Notes: a model not told the origin generated them from the letters alone. 64,000 bases of DNA from Actinopolymorpha singaporensis (GCF_900104745.1 NZ_LT629732.1:5443981-5507980), one strand, 5' to 3'; counted from the first letter of the stretch, positions 48,865 through 57,951 are shown. Made by a program: numbers and translations.

Positions 48865-50760
48865 CTACAGCGTCCCCTGCGCCTCGGCCTGAGGGCGGAA
48901 CTGCGTTCGGTAGAGCTCGGCATAGAGACCACCGGCGGCCAGCAGCTGCTCGTGCGTGCCGCGCTCGGCGATCCGGCCCTCGTCCAGCACGACGATGAGG
49001 TCGGCGTCCCGTACGGTCGACAGCCGGTGGGCGATCACCAGGGACGTCCGGCCGGCCAGCGCGGTCGCCAGTGCCTTCTGGACCGCGGCCTCCGACTCCG
49101 AGTCCAGGTGCGCCGTCGCCTCGTCCAGGACGACGATCCGGGGCGCCTTCAGCAGCAGACGGGCGATCGCCAGCCGCTGCTTCTCCCCGCCGGACAGGCG
49201 GTAGCCGCGTTCGCCGACCACGGTGTCCAGACCGTCGGCCAGGCTGGCGACGAGTGTCCAGATCTGCGCCGCCCGCAGCGCCTCGACGAGCTCGTCCTCG
49301 GTGGCGTCCGGCTTGGCGTACAGCAGGTTGGCCCGGATCGTGTCGTGGAACATGTGCGGGTCCTGGGTGACCACGCCGATCGCGTCCCGCAGCGACTCCA
49401 GCGTGAGGTCGCGCACGTCGATCCCGCCCACGCGCACCGCGCCCGCGGTGACGTCGTACATCCGGGTGACCAGGTGGGTCATCGTCGTCTTGCCCGCACC
49501 GGACTGCCCGACCAGCGCCACCAGCTGGCCGGCCTCCGCCCGGACCGACACCTCGTGCAGCACCTGGGTGGAGACGGTCTGGTCGAGCACGGCGACCGTC
49601 TCCAGCGAGGCGAGGGACACCTCGGCGGCCCGCGGGTACTCGAAACTCACCCGGTCGAACTCGATGCTCGCGGGCACCTCCGCCGGCAGGTCGCGGGCGC
49701 CGGGGAGGTTCTTCACCAGCGGCTCCAGGTCCAGCACCTCGAACACCCGCTCGAAGCTCACCAGCGCGGTCATGATGTCGACGTGCACGTTGGACAGCGC
49801 GGTCAGCGGGCCGTACAGCCGGGTGAGGTACGCCGTCAGCGCCACCAGCGTTCCGACACTCAGCGCACCGGCCACGGCCTGGACGCCGCCCCAGCCGTAG
49901 ACCAGCGCCACCGACAGCGAGGCGACCAGCATCAGCGCGGTGAAGAACACCCGGCTGTACATCGCCTGGGTGACGCCGATGTCGCGGACCCGGGCCGCCC
50001 GCTGCCCGAACGCCTCGTCCTCCACCTCGTGCCGGCCGAACAGCTTCACCAGCAGGGCTCCGGACACGCCGAGCCGCTCGGTCAGCATGGCGTTCATCTG
50101 CGCATTGAGGTCGTAGGACTCCCGGGTGATCGCCTGCAGCTTGCGCCCGAGCCAGCGGGCCGGCAGCAGGAACAACGGCAGCATGACCAGGGAGACCAGG
50201 GTGATCTGCCAGGACAGGACGAACATCGCGCTCAGCGTGAACACCGCGGTGAGCAGGTTGCTCACGACGTTCGACAGCGTGGACGTGAACGCCTGCTGCG
50301 CGCCGAGGACGTCGTTGTTGAGGCGGGACACCAGGGCGCCGGTCTGGGTACGCGTGAAGAACGCCAGCGGCATCCGCTGGATGTGTGCGAACACCCGCGA
50401 GCGCATGTCGAAGATCAGGCCCTCGCCGATCCGGGCGCCGCAGTAGCGCTCGACCAGGCCCAGCGCGCCGGTCAGGATCGCGATGCCCGCGACCACCAGG
50501 GCCATCCGGACCACCAGTCCGGAGTCCTTGCCGAGCACGCCCTCGTTGATGATCTCGCGGAAGATCAGCGGGGTGACCGCGCCGGCGGCGGCGTCGACGG
50601 CCAGCAGCACCGTCAGCGTGCCGACGAACCCGGCGTAGGGACGGGCGAACGACACGATCCGCCGGGTCGTGCCGGGCGCCAGGCGCCGGCGGGCCGCCGA
50701 CCTGTCCCGGGTGAAGGACCGGATCGTGCCCCAGCCACCCCCACCACCGTGCATGCTCAA
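48865..50760 (-). CDS. ABC exporter (MsbA/LmrA type)
   Basis: A 631-residue permease-ATPase that probably works as a homodimer. Six membrane helices fill residues 40-330. The ATPase domain has Walker A GQSGAGKTTMTH, signature YRLSGGEKQR, Walker B IVVLDEATAHLD and the switch His in LVIAHRLSTV. The N-terminus MHGGGGGWG is typical of actinobacterial family members. The start may be the TTG at 50760, which has GGGAAG seven bases upstream, or the ATG at 50754. A strong hairpin terminator isolates it from the HTH gene upstream. Substrate unknown (lipid or drug). Confidence 0.92.
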   Translation of the reverse strand: MSMHGGGGGWGTIRSFTRDRSAARRRLAPGTTRRIVSFARPYAGFVGTLTVLLAVDAAAGAVTPLIFREIINEGVLGKDSGLVVRMALVVAGIAILTGALGLVERYCGARIGEGLIFDMRSRVFAHIQRMPLAFFTRTQTGALVSRLNNDVLGAQQAFTSTLSNVVSNLLTAVFTLSAMFVLSWQITLVSLVMLPLFLLPARWLGRKLQAITRESYDLNAQMNAMLTERLGVSGALLVKLFGRHEVEDEAFGQRAARVRDIGVTQAMYSRVFFTALMLVASLSVALVYGWGGVQAVAGALSVGTLVALTAYLTRLYGPLTALSNVHVDIMTALVSFERVFEVLDLEPLVKNLPGARDLPAEVPASIEFDRVSFEYPRAAEVSLASLETVAVLDQTVSTQVLHEVSVRAEAGQLVALVGQSGAGKTTMTHLVTRMYDVTAGAVRVGGIDVRDLTLESLRDAIGVVTQDPHMFHDTIRANLLYAKPDATEDELVEALRAAQIWTLVASLADGLDTVVGERGYRLSGGEKQRLAIARLLLKAPRIVVLDEATAHLDSESEAAVQKALATALAGRTSLVIAHRLSTVRDADLIVVLDEGRIAERGTHEQLLAAGGLYAELYRTQFRPQAEAQGTL

Positions 50761-50800
50761 GGCGCGGCTTCCCTTCGTCGGCGACCGGTCCGCACAGGTG

Positions 50801-50839
50801 AACCCCCTGGCCGGACAATGTCTTCCCGGCCAGGGGGTT
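50801..50839. terminator. hairpin terminator between the HTH gene and the ABC exporter
   Basis: A perfect 14-bp stem AACCCCCTGGCCGG / CCGGCCAGGGGGTT with an 11-base loop. Confidence 0.75.
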
Positions 50840-50969
50840 CGTTCGTCAGGGCGTCATGATCTCGCAGAGACCGGCCCAGCTCCCTGGTGACCCCCGCAGT
50901 CCCAAGGCCGTGGCCTGCCTCCGTACGTCTGCTCCTCGCGTCTGACGGGGTGCGTACGGCGGCGCGGCT

Positions 50970-51188
50970 TCAGGCCCGCACCTTCTTGGCCCGGGTCGCT
51001 CCGCCCCTGCTGCGAAGCCGCACCCCGGACTCGCTCAGCAACCGGTGCACGAACCCGTAGGACCGGCCGGTCTCCTGGGCGATCGTACGGATGCTCTTGC
51101 CTCCGTCGTACTTTCGTCTCAGGTCCGCGGCGAGCTTGTCCCGCTGTGGTCCGGTGACCCGAACGCCCTTCTTCAATGTCTCGACCAC
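50970..51188 (-). CDS. small helix-turn-helix protein
   Basis: A 72-residue basic protein: VETLKKGVRVTGPQRDKLAA, then a helix-turn-helix (GKSIRTIAQETGRSYGFVHRL), ending SRGGATRAKKVRA. This is a well-conserved actinobacterial family often next to ABC-F genes, probably a DNA-binding protein. I chose the GTG at 51188 since GGAGG is five bases upstream and the family begins there; the longer frame to 51257 is not supported. Confidence 0.82.
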   Translation of the reverse strand: MVETLKKGVRVTGPQRDKLAADLRRKYDGGKSIRTIAQETGRSYGFVHRLLSESGVRLRSRGGATRAKKVRA

Positions 51189-51383
51189 GCTTGCCTCCGC
51201 TGGCGAGTTGGCGGTTGCCCTGGGCTCACATGGCAGAGCCGCACGGCATTCGATCAACCCACCAATGCCCGATGATCGGCCGGACCATGCGCGTCGGCAA
51301 CACCTGATCGGACGCGATTACCGATTCGCAATCCGGCGGATGTCGCTCGAACCAGTGAAATGGGGCGACTCGGCCTCGCGCCG

Positions 51384-51414
51384 GAGCGTGGAGGACCGGA
51401 GTCCTCCCACGCTC
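51384..51414 (-). terminator. hairpin terminator at the ABC-F stop codon
   Basis: GAGCGTGG(G)AGGAC pairs with GTCCTCCACGCTC, a 13-bp stem with one bulge; the stem begins inside the stop codon of the ABC-F gene. Confidence 0.7.
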
Positions 51415-53026
51415 AGGCGAGCGAGACCAGGTCGGCGTAGTCGGCGTTCCAGAGGTCCTCGACACCGTCGGGGAGCAGCAGGACGCGTTCGGGTTCGAGC
51501 GCCGCGACCGCGCCCTCGTCGTGGGTGACGAGCACGATCGCACCCTTGTACGACCGGATCGCGCCCAGGATCTCCTCCCGCGACACCGGGTCGAGGTTGT
51601 TCGTCGGCTCGTCCAGCAGCAGGACGTTGGCGCTCGAACACACCAGCCGGGCCAGCGCCAGCCGGGTCTTCTCCCCACCGGAGAGCACCCCCGCCGGCTT
51701 GTCCACGTCGTCGCCGGAGAACAGGAACGAGCCCAGCACCTTGCGCGCCTCGGTGTCGGTGAGGTGCGGAGCCTCGGCCAGCATGTTCTCCCGGACGGTA
51801 CGCGTGGTGTCGAGTGTCTCGTGCTCCTGGGCGTAGTAGCCGAGCCGGAGGCCGTGGCCCGGCACCACCTCGCCGGTGTCGGGCCGCTCGACCCCGGACA
51901 GCACCCGGAGCAGGGTCGTCTTCCCCGCACCGTTCAGCCCGAGGACGACCACCCGGCTGCCCTTGTCGACGGCCAGGTCGACGTCGCTGAAGACCTCCAG
52001 CGAGCCGTACGACTTCGACAGCTCGCGCGCTGTCAACGGCGTCTTGCCGCAGGGAGCGGGCTCGGGCAGCCGGATCCGGGCCACCCGGTCGGCCTTGCGC
52101 TCGGCCTCCAGCCCGGAGACCATCCGCTCGGCCCGGCGGGCCATGTTCTTGGCCGCGGTCGCCTTCGTCGCCTTGGCCCGCATCTTGTCGGCCTGGGCCA
52201 TCAGGGCGCTCGCCTTGCGCTCGGCGTTGGTGCGCTCGCGCCTGCGCCGCCGGTCGTCGGTCTCGCGCTGCTCGAGGTAGGTGCGCCAGCCGACGTTGTA
52301 GACGTCCAGCTCGGCGCGGTTGGCGTCCAGGTGAAAGACGCGGTTGACAGTCGCCTCGAGCAGGCCGACGTCGTGGCTGATCACCACCAGGCCGCCCCTG
52401 TAGGACCGCAGGTACTCCCGCAGCCAGGTGACGGAGTCGGCGTCGAGGTGGTTGGTCGGCTCGTCGAGGAGCAGGGTGTCGGAGCCGGAGAACAGGATCC
52501 GGGCCAGTTCGATGCGGCGCCGCTGACCGCCGGAGAGGGTGCGCAGCGGCTGGGACAGAACGCGCTCGGGGAGGCCAAGGCTCGCGGTGACCTGGGCCGC
52601 CTCGGACTCGGCGGCGTACCCGCCGCGGGCGAGGAACTCCTCCTCGGCCCGGGCGTACTTCCGCATCGCGCGGTCGGTGCCGGCGGTCCCGGCACTGCCC
52701 GCGCCGACGCCGGCCATCTCCAGCTCGGCGGTGCGCAGCTGGTCGACCACCTGGTCCAGGCCGCGCGCGGACAGCACGCGGTCGCGGGCGGTGACGTCGA
52801 GGTCGCCGGTGCGAGGGTCCTGCGGGAGGTAGCCGACCGAGCCGGAACGGGTGACGGTGCCGGCGGCCGGCTGGCCCTCGCCGGCGAGGATCCGGGTCAG
52901 GGTCGTCTTGCCGGCGCCGTTGCGGCCGACCAGACCCACGCGGTCGCCGGGGGCGACGCGGAAGGAGACGTCAGAAAGAAGAAGACGCGCGCCAGCACGG
53001 AGTTCGAGACTGCTTACGGTGATCAC
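51413..53026 (-). CDS. ABC-F family ATPase (ribosome-associated type)
   Basis: A 537-residue soluble protein with two ABC domains and no membrane segment, the ABC-F layout. Domain 1 has GRNGAGKTTLTR, LSGGQRRRIELARIL and LLLDEPTNHLD. Domain 2 has GLNGAGKTTLLR, LSGGEKTRLALARLV and LLLDEPTNNLD. A charged linker lies between them (about residues 245-310: RRRRERTNAERKASALMAQADKM, the P-site tRNA interaction motif region). ABC-F proteins act on stalled ribosomes or protect them from antibiotics; the housekeeping EttA-like role is more likely than resistance here, but this is inference. GTG at 53026 chosen on family length. Confidence 0.92.
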   Translation of the reverse strand: MITVSSLELRAGARLLLSDVSFRVAPGDRVGLVGRNGAGKTTLTRILAGEGQPAAGTVTRSGSVGYLPQDPRTGDLDVTARDRVLSARGLDQVVDQLRTAELEMAGVGAGSAGTAGTDRAMRKYARAEEEFLARGGYAAESEAAQVTASLGLPERVLSQPLRTLSGGQRRRIELARILFSGSDTLLLDEPTNHLDADSVTWLREYLRSYRGGLVVISHDVGLLEATVNRVFHLDANRAELDVYNVGWRTYLEQRETDDRRRRRERTNAERKASALMAQADKMRAKATKATAAKNMARRAERMVSGLEAERKADRVARIRLPEPAPCGKTPLTARELSKSYGSLEVFSDVDLAVDKGSRVVVLGLNGAGKTTLLRVLSGVERPDTGEVVPGHGLRLGYYAQEHETLDTTRTVRENMLAEAPHLTDTEARKVLGSFLFSGDDVDKPAGVLSGGEKTRLALARLVCSSANVLLLDEPTNNLDPVSREEILGAIRSYKGAIVLVTHDEGAVAALEPERVLLLPDGVEDLWNADYADLVSLA

Positions 53027-53308
53027 GGGAGAACGCTCCGGAGTCGAACGGACACAGGGGACACGTGGGCAACGGAGTGTCCAGTCACGCAATCCGGATG
53101 AGCATGCCTGCCAGTGTAGAGGGCACTCCCGGGTGGCCGCGACCCGGTTGCCGGGGCCCCGGCTGCGGGGTCGCACCGATTGTGGGGTCACGCCAAGCGG
53201 CAGGACCGGACGTTGGCGCGGAAGGCAGGTCGGACCGGCGGGCCGGCCGCATACCCTCGATGCGGCCCCGCCTCCGCGCCGGGCCGACCGAACCACGAGG
53301 AGTTCCAC

Positions 53309-53983
53309 ATGGCAGCACCGGCACCGGTCCGCCGGCTACCCACCCGCGACCTGGCGCTGATCGCGCTGTTCGCGGCCCTGATCGCGGTGCTCGGCTTGCC
53401 GGGATCCATCGCGCTGTTCGGCAGCACCGTCCCGATCACCGCGCAGTCGCTGGGGCCGATGCTGGCCGGGTCGATCCTGGGTGCGCGCCGCGGCCTGCTG
53501 GCCACGCTGACGTTCTGCGCGCTCGTGCTCGCCGGGCTGCCGCTGCTGGCCGGCGGCCGGGGCGGGCTGGGCGTACTGGCCGGTGCGTCGGCCGGCTACT
53601 TCGTGGGGTTCCCGCTGGGCGCCTGGGTGACCGGATGGCTGACCGAGCGCCTGCTCCCCCGCTACAGCATCCCGGCCGGGCTGGTCGCCAACATCGTCGG
53701 CGGCATCGTCGTGGTGTACGCGGTGGGTGTTCCGGTACAGGCGTGGCGGTCGGGTACGACCGGACTGGTCGCCACGTTGGTAGCTGCGACGGTGTTCCTG
53801 CCCGGCGACCTGATCAAGGCGGTGATCGCGACGCTGGTCGCCCGCGGGGTCCACGCGGGCTACCCGACTCTCGGTTCGGCCGAGGCCGGCGGACCAGCGG
53901 CCGAGCCTGACGGCCCCGGTGGCGAGCCCGCCGACCCGGCTGGCGGGAAGCCGAGCGGGTCGAAGCGGCGAGCGCGGCGGTAG
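53309..53983 (+). CDS. bioY: biotin ECF transporter substrate-binding protein BioY
   Basis: The membrane S-component that captures biotin for the energy-coupling-factor transporter. The 224-residue protein has six helices and BioY hallmarks: PTRDLALIALFAALIAVLG, VPITAQSLGPMLAGSILGARRG, LAGLPLLAGGRGGLGVLAGASAGYFVGFPLGAW, and VFLPGDLIKAVIATLVA. The C-terminus is a Gly/Pro-rich tail. The ATG follows GAGGAG by six bases. It is first in a five-gene run whose last two genes are the transporter's ATPase and T-component; 11 bases separate it from the ligase gene. Confidence 0.94.
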   Translation: MAAPAPVRRLPTRDLALIALFAALIAVLGLPGSIALFGSTVPITAQSLGPMLAGSILGARRGLLATLTFCALVLAGLPLLAGGRGGLGVLAGASAGYFVGFPLGAWVTGWLTERLLPRYSIPAGLVANIVGGIVVVYAVGVPVQAWRSGTTGLVATLVAATVFLPGDLIKAVIATLVARGVHAGYPTLGSAEAGGPAAEPDGPGGEPADPAGGKPSGSKRRARR

Positions 53984-53994
53984 CGTTCGCCTCG

Positions 53995-55290
53995 ATGCCC
54001 ATCTCCCGCGACGTACGCCGCCGGGCGGCCGCCGAGCCGGACCGGCCGGCGCTGGTCGGTCGCTCCGGGACGGTCGGCTACGGCGAACTGGCCGCCCGCG
54101 CCGAACGCCGGGCCGAGACGCTCGCCGCCTCCGGAGTCGCAGCCGGGCACGCCGTGGTCTGTGCCGACCCGGACCCGGCCGACCTGCTGGCCGCCGTAGT
54201 CGCGGCCGACCTGCTGGAGGCGGCCGCTGTGGTCGCCGACGCCGACTGGCCGGACGCCGTCCGCGAGCCGGCCGCGGCCTCCGCCCGCGCACTGGTGGAC
54301 CGGCACGGCACCGCCGTGAGCCTGGTGGTGTTCACCTCCGGCAGCACCGGCACTCCCCGGCCGGTGGCGCGGACCCGCCGGTCGTGGACGTTCAGCTTCC
54401 CCACGTTCTCCGCCCTCACCGGTGTCGGTGCGCAGGACACGGTGCTGGTGCCCGGCCGGTTGTCCGGAAGCCTGTTCCTGTACGGCGCCCTGCACGCGCT
54501 GACCGTGGGTGCCGCGGTGCACGCCCTGCCGTCCTGGTCGCCCGCCGACGCCGCCCGGGCCTGCGAGTCCTGCACCGCCGTGCACCTGGTGCCGAGCATG
54601 CTCACCGAACTTCTGGACCGGCTCGGCCCCTCCGCCGGCCGGCTGCGGACCGTCGTGTGCGGGGGCGCCCACCTCGACCCCGGCGTACGCGCGAAGGCCG
54701 CGGCGGCCGGAATGGAGGTCGTCGACTACTACGGCGCGGCCGAACTCTCCTTCGTCGCCATCCGCAGGCCGGGCCTGCCGCCGGATCGGTTGCGGCCGTT
54801 CCCCGAGGTGGACGTCGACGTCCGCGACGGCGTGATCTGGGCCCGCGGCCCCTACCTCGCGCTCGGGCTGGACCGCGACCCCGACGGGTTCGCCACGGTC
54901 GGCGACCACGGTGTACGCCACGACGACGGAACGCTGTCGGTCCACGGGCGCGGCGACGCGGCGATCACCACCGGCGGCGCGACCGTCCTCGCCGAGGCGG
55001 TCGAACACGTGCTGCGGCAGGTGCCCGGGGTGGCCGAGGTCGCCTGCGTCGGTACGCCGCACGAACGGCTGGGCCAGGTCGTCGCCGCGGTCGTCGAACC
55101 CCGGCCGGGCTGCGCACCCACCCTGGCCGAGCTGCGGGCGGCCGCGGCGGTGGGCCTGGCGGCCACCGATCGGCCGCGGCTCTGGTACGCCGTGGACCGG
55201 CTCCCCCGTACCCCCGGCGGCAAGGTGCCGCGAGCCGAGGTCCACGCCGGCCTGCGCGACGGCTCGCTCGGCGCCCGGGTGCTGACGTGA
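53995..55290 (+). CDS. AMP-forming acyl-CoA synthetase-like enzyme of the biotin-transport operon
   Basis: A 431-residue ANL-superfamily ligase, short like MenE. The ATP loop reads VVFTSGSTGTPRPVART (the usual Lys is Arg), then VVDYYGAAELSFV in place of YGxTE, GDHGVRHDDGTLSVHGRGD with the ribose-binding Asp, and RTPGGKVPRAE with the catalytic Lys. It should activate a carboxylic acid to an acyl-CoA. Its place between bioY and the ecf genes suggests that the acid is biotin, a biotin precursor such as a pimelate-type acid, or a breakdown product. A menaquinone role (MenE) is less likely because no men gene is near. Coupled by GTGA overlap to the thiolase-like gene. Confidence 0.85.
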   Translation: MPISRDVRRRAAAEPDRPALVGRSGTVGYGELAARAERRAETLAASGVAAGHAVVCADPDPADLLAAVVAADLLEAAAVVADADWPDAVREPAAASARALVDRHGTAVSLVVFTSGSTGTPRPVARTRRSWTFSFPTFSALTGVGAQDTVLVPGRLSGSLFLYGALHALTVGAAVHALPSWSPADAARACESCTAVHLVPSMLTELLDRLGPSAGRLRTVVCGGAHLDPGVRAKAAAAGMEVVDYYGAAELSFVAIRRPGLPPDRLRPFPEVDVDVRDGVIWARGPYLALGLDRDPDGFATVGDHGVRHDDGTLSVHGRGDAAITTGGATVLAEAVEHVLRQVPGVAEVACVGTPHERLGQVVAAVVEPRPGCAPTLAELRAAAAVGLAATDRPRLWYAVDRLPRTPGGKVPRAEVHAGLRDGSLGARVLT

Positions 55291-56531
55291 ACCCGCACCC
55301 CGGCTCAGCGCCCGTCCTGGTGGCCGCCCGGCGTACGCCCCTGGCCACCGCCGGCCGCGGGCTCGCCCACCTGTCCGCCGACGAACTCGCCGCACCGGTG
55401 CTGCGCGCGCTGTTGGCCGACCTCCGGATCCCCGTCGAGCAGGACACCGCGCCGCACTCTGTGCCGAACTCCGTGCCGAGCACCGCGGTCGCCGACGTCA
55501 TCCTCGGCAACACGATGGGTCCCGGCGGGAACGTCGCCCGGGTGGCCGCCCTGCGTGCCGGGCTCGGTCCGGCTGTGCCCGGCCTGACCGTCGACCGCCA
55601 GTGCGGCAGCGGCCTGGAGGCGGTGACGCTGGCGGCCGGACAGGTACGTGCGGGGCTGGGCGCGCTTTACCTCGCCGGCGGGGTGGAGAGCGCGTCCACC
55701 GCGCCGGTGCGGGCGTGGCGGCCGGACACCCCGGGCGAGGCACCACGCCCGTACGACCGTGCGCCGTTCGCTCCCCCGCCGTACGCCGACCCGGAGATGG
55801 GCGCCGCTGCCGACCTGGTGGCCCGCGAGGCCGGGGTGAGCCGGGAACGCCAGGACGGCTACGCCGCGCGCAGCCATGCCCGGGCGGTGGCGGCCGCGGC
55901 GGCAGGGCGGTTCGCCGCGGAGATCGTCCCGCTGGCCGGTTGCGACCGCGACGACCGTCCCCGGGCCGGGCTGGACCTGAGCAGGCTCGCCCGGCTGCGG
56001 CCGGCGTTCGTTCCCGTCGGCGAGGGAGGCACGGTCACCGCGGGCAACTCCTGCGGCGTCAACGACGGCGCGGCCGCGGTGGCCGTCGTCTCCGAACGCC
56101 TGCGCGCCGCACGTGGGTGGGCCGGGCTGCGGCTGGTCGACTGGGCGTGCACCGGCACCGATCCCGGCCGGCCCGGTCTGGGACCGGTGTCCGCCGTACG
56201 CGCCCTGCTGGACCGGCAGGGCCTCAAGCTCGCCGACGTGGGTGCGATCGAGTTCGTGGAGGCGTTCGCCGGTCAGGTGCTCGCCTGCGCCGACGCCCTC
56301 GACCTGGACCCGGAACGGATCTGCGCCGACGGCGGCGCGCTGGCGCTCGGCCACCCGTGGGGCGCGAGCGGCGCGGTCGTCCTCGTGCGGTTGTTCTCGC
56401 GGATGGTGCGCGCCGGTGGTCCCGACCTCGGGCTGGCCGCGGTCGCGGTCGGCGGCGGGATGGGGCTGGCCGCGCTGGTGGCGAGGGTGCCCGGCGAGTC
56501 TGCCCCCGACTCTGTTGGGAGCCGGTCGTGA
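55287..56531 (+). CDS. thiolase-family protein with altered active site
   Basis: A 414-residue thiolase fold. The nucleophilic Cys is kept in TVDRQCGSGLEAV (near residue 104) and the His in LALGHPWGASGAV (near 355). Two other conserved elements differ: the NEAFA motif reads VEAFAGQ (Asn lost) and the C-terminal CIGGG reads AVGGGMG (the acid/base Cys is Val). A short PHSVPNSVPST repeat sits in an N-terminal loop. Claisen condensation or thiolysis by the standard mechanism is therefore doubtful; an acyl-transfer or hydrolytic role is possible. Overlaps both neighbours by four bases, so it is stoichiometrically tied to the ligase and to the transporter ATPase. Confidence 0.88.
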   Translation: MNPHPGSAPVLVAARRTPLATAGRGLAHLSADELAAPVLRALLADLRIPVEQDTAPHSVPNSVPSTAVADVILGNTMGPGGNVARVAALRAGLGPAVPGLTVDRQCGSGLEAVTLAAGQVRAGLGALYLAGGVESASTAPVRAWRPDTPGEAPRPYDRAPFAPPPYADPEMGAAADLVAREAGVSRERQDGYAARSHARAVAAAAAGRFAAEIVPLAGCDRDDRPRAGLDLSRLARLRPAFVPVGEGGTVTAGNSCGVNDGAAAVAVVSERLRAARGWAGLRLVDWACTGTDPGRPGLGPVSAVRALLDRQGLKLADVGAIEFVEAFAGQVLACADALDLDPERICADGGALALGHPWGASGAVVLVRLFSRMVRAGGPDLGLAAVAVGGGMGLAALVARVPGESAPDSVGSRS

Positions 56532-57202
56532 TCGAACTCCGCAGCGTCTCCCACCATTACGGCCCGCGGACCGTGCTCTCCGGGCTCGACCTCGAGCTGT
56601 CCGAGCGGCGCATCGGCGTGATCGGCGCCAACGGCTCGGGCAAGTCCACGTTCGCGCGGCTGCTCAACGGCCTGGTCCTGCCGACCCGCGGTCAGGTGCT
56701 GGTGGACGGCTACGACACGCGTACGGCGGGCCGCGAGGTCCGCCGCCGGGTCGGGTTCGTGTTCACCGATCCCGACGCCCAGGTGGTGATGCCGACGGTG
56801 GCCGAGGACGTCGCGTTCGGGCTGCGCCGGTCAGGGCTGTCCCGGGCGCAGATCGCCGAGCGGGTGGAGGCGGCGCTCTCGGCGTACGGTCTCGCGGAGT
56901 ACGCCGACCACCCTGCCCACCTGCTCTCCGGCGGGCAGACCCAGCTGCTGGCGCTGGCCGGTGTCCTGGTAACCGAACCCGGCACGCTGGTCTGCGACGA
57001 GCCGACCACGCTGCTCGACCTGCGCAACGCGCGGCTGGTCACCGAGTTGCTGGCCGCGCTGCCTCAGCGGGTCGTCCTGGTCACCCATCACCTGCAACTG
57101 CTGGACGGCTTCGACCGGGTGCTGGTGCTGCACGAGGGCCGGGTGGCCGCCGACACCGACCCCGCCTCGGCGGTCACGGCGTACGAGGAGCTGCTGGCGT
57201 GA
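56528..57202 (+). CDS. bioM: ECF transporter ATPase (BioM/EcfA type)
   Basis: The 224-residue ATPase that powers biotin uptake with BioY and EcfT. Walker A is GANGSGKSTFAR, the Q-loop region is FTDPDAQVVMPTVAEDVAFG (characteristic of ECF ATPases), the signature is LSGGQTQLLAL, Walker B is VCDEPTTLLD and the switch His is in LVTHHLQLL. The GTG overlaps the thiolase stop by four bases and its own stop overlaps ecfT by four. Only one ATPase gene is present, so it should act as a homodimer, as in BioMNY systems. Confidence 0.93.
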   Translation: MIELRSVSHHYGPRTVLSGLDLELSERRIGVIGANGSGKSTFARLLNGLVLPTRGQVLVDGYDTRTAGREVRRRVGFVFTDPDAQVVMPTVAEDVAFGLRRSGLSRAQIAERVEAALSAYGLAEYADHPAHLLSGGQTQLLALAGVLVTEPGTLVCDEPTTLLDLRNARLVTELLAALPQRVVLVTHHLQLLDGFDRVLVLHEGRVAADTDPASAVTAYEELLA

Positions 57203-57867
57203 CCGCGTCCTCGTCGCCGGGCGCCTCGGTGTCGTCCGGGCTCGGGCTCTACCAGCCGGGCGGCTCGCTGCTGCACCGCGCGCCGGCGGGCGCGAAGCTC
57301 GCCGGCCTGGCGGTGGCCGCCGTCGGCGTACTGCGGATCACCACCGTGCCCAACCTCGTGCTGGCGTTCGCGGTGACGTTGCTGGCCGCCGGGCTCGCCC
57401 GGATCCCGTGGCGCGTCGGCCTGGCCCAGCTGCGGCCGGTGCTGTGGTTCGCGGTGCCGCTGCTGGCGTTCCAGTGGCTCACCGCCGGCCCGCACCGGGC
57501 GGTGCTGGTCGTCGGGCAGCTGCTGCTGATGGTCACGCTGGCCGCACTGGTGACCCTCACCACCCGGGTGTCGGCCATGCTGGACGCGTTCGAGGCCGGC
57601 CTGCGGCCGCTGCGGAGGGTGGGGGTGAGCCCGGCCCGGGTGGCGCTGGTGCTCGCGCTCACGGTGCGCTGCGTACCCCTGGTCGCCCAGACGTTCGCCG
57701 AGACCAGGGAGGCACAGCGGGCCCGCGGCCTGGAACGCAGCCCGGCCGCGCTGGTGGTCCCGCTCGTCATCCGGTTGCTCAAGCGGGCCGACGCGATCGG
57801 TGAGGCGCTGGCCGCCCGCGGTGTCGACGACGACCCCGCTGACACCGGCGGCCGGCCGCGCCGGTGA
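57199..57867 (+). CDS. bioN: ECF transporter T-component (BioN/EcfT type)
   Basis: The 222-residue transmembrane coupling protein of the biotin transporter. It has about five membrane helices (VPNLVLAFAVTLLAAGLARI, LWFAVPLLAFQWL, VGQLLLMVTLAALVTL and others) and the two Ala-Arg-Gly coupling motifs (EAQRARGLE and EALAARGVDD) that contact the ATPases. Typical start HRAPAGAKLAGLAV follows a short disordered N-terminus. Last gene of the operon; it converges on the IclR gene with no strong terminator visible between. Confidence 0.93.
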   Translation: MTASSSPGASVSSGLGLYQPGGSLLHRAPAGAKLAGLAVAAVGVLRITTVPNLVLAFAVTLLAAGLARIPWRVGLAQLRPVLWFAVPLLAFQWLTAGPHRAVLVVGQLLLMVTLAALVTLTTRVSAMLDAFEAGLRPLRRVGVSPARVALVLALTVRCVPLVAQTFAETREAQRARGLERSPAALVVPLVIRLLKRADAIGEALAARGVDDDPADTGGRPRR

Positions 57868-57951
57868 CGCCCGCCCGTCGCCGGCGAGCAGCGTCGGGTG
57901 AGCTGGGTCGGCCGAGGCGGGTCACGCGGGCGGGTCACGCCGGCGGGCGGG

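Noticed and set aside
53027-53308. Search for a BirA- or BioQ-type operator upstream of bioY
   Set aside because: No TGAAC-N-GTTCA-like palindrome or other convincing dyad was seen. A TACCCT at about 53248 could be a -10 box but has no matching -35.
57868-57951. Repeated GGGCGGGTCACGC units near the IclR stop
   Set aside because: A short GC-rich simple repeat with no consistent dyad; not called as a terminator or binding site.
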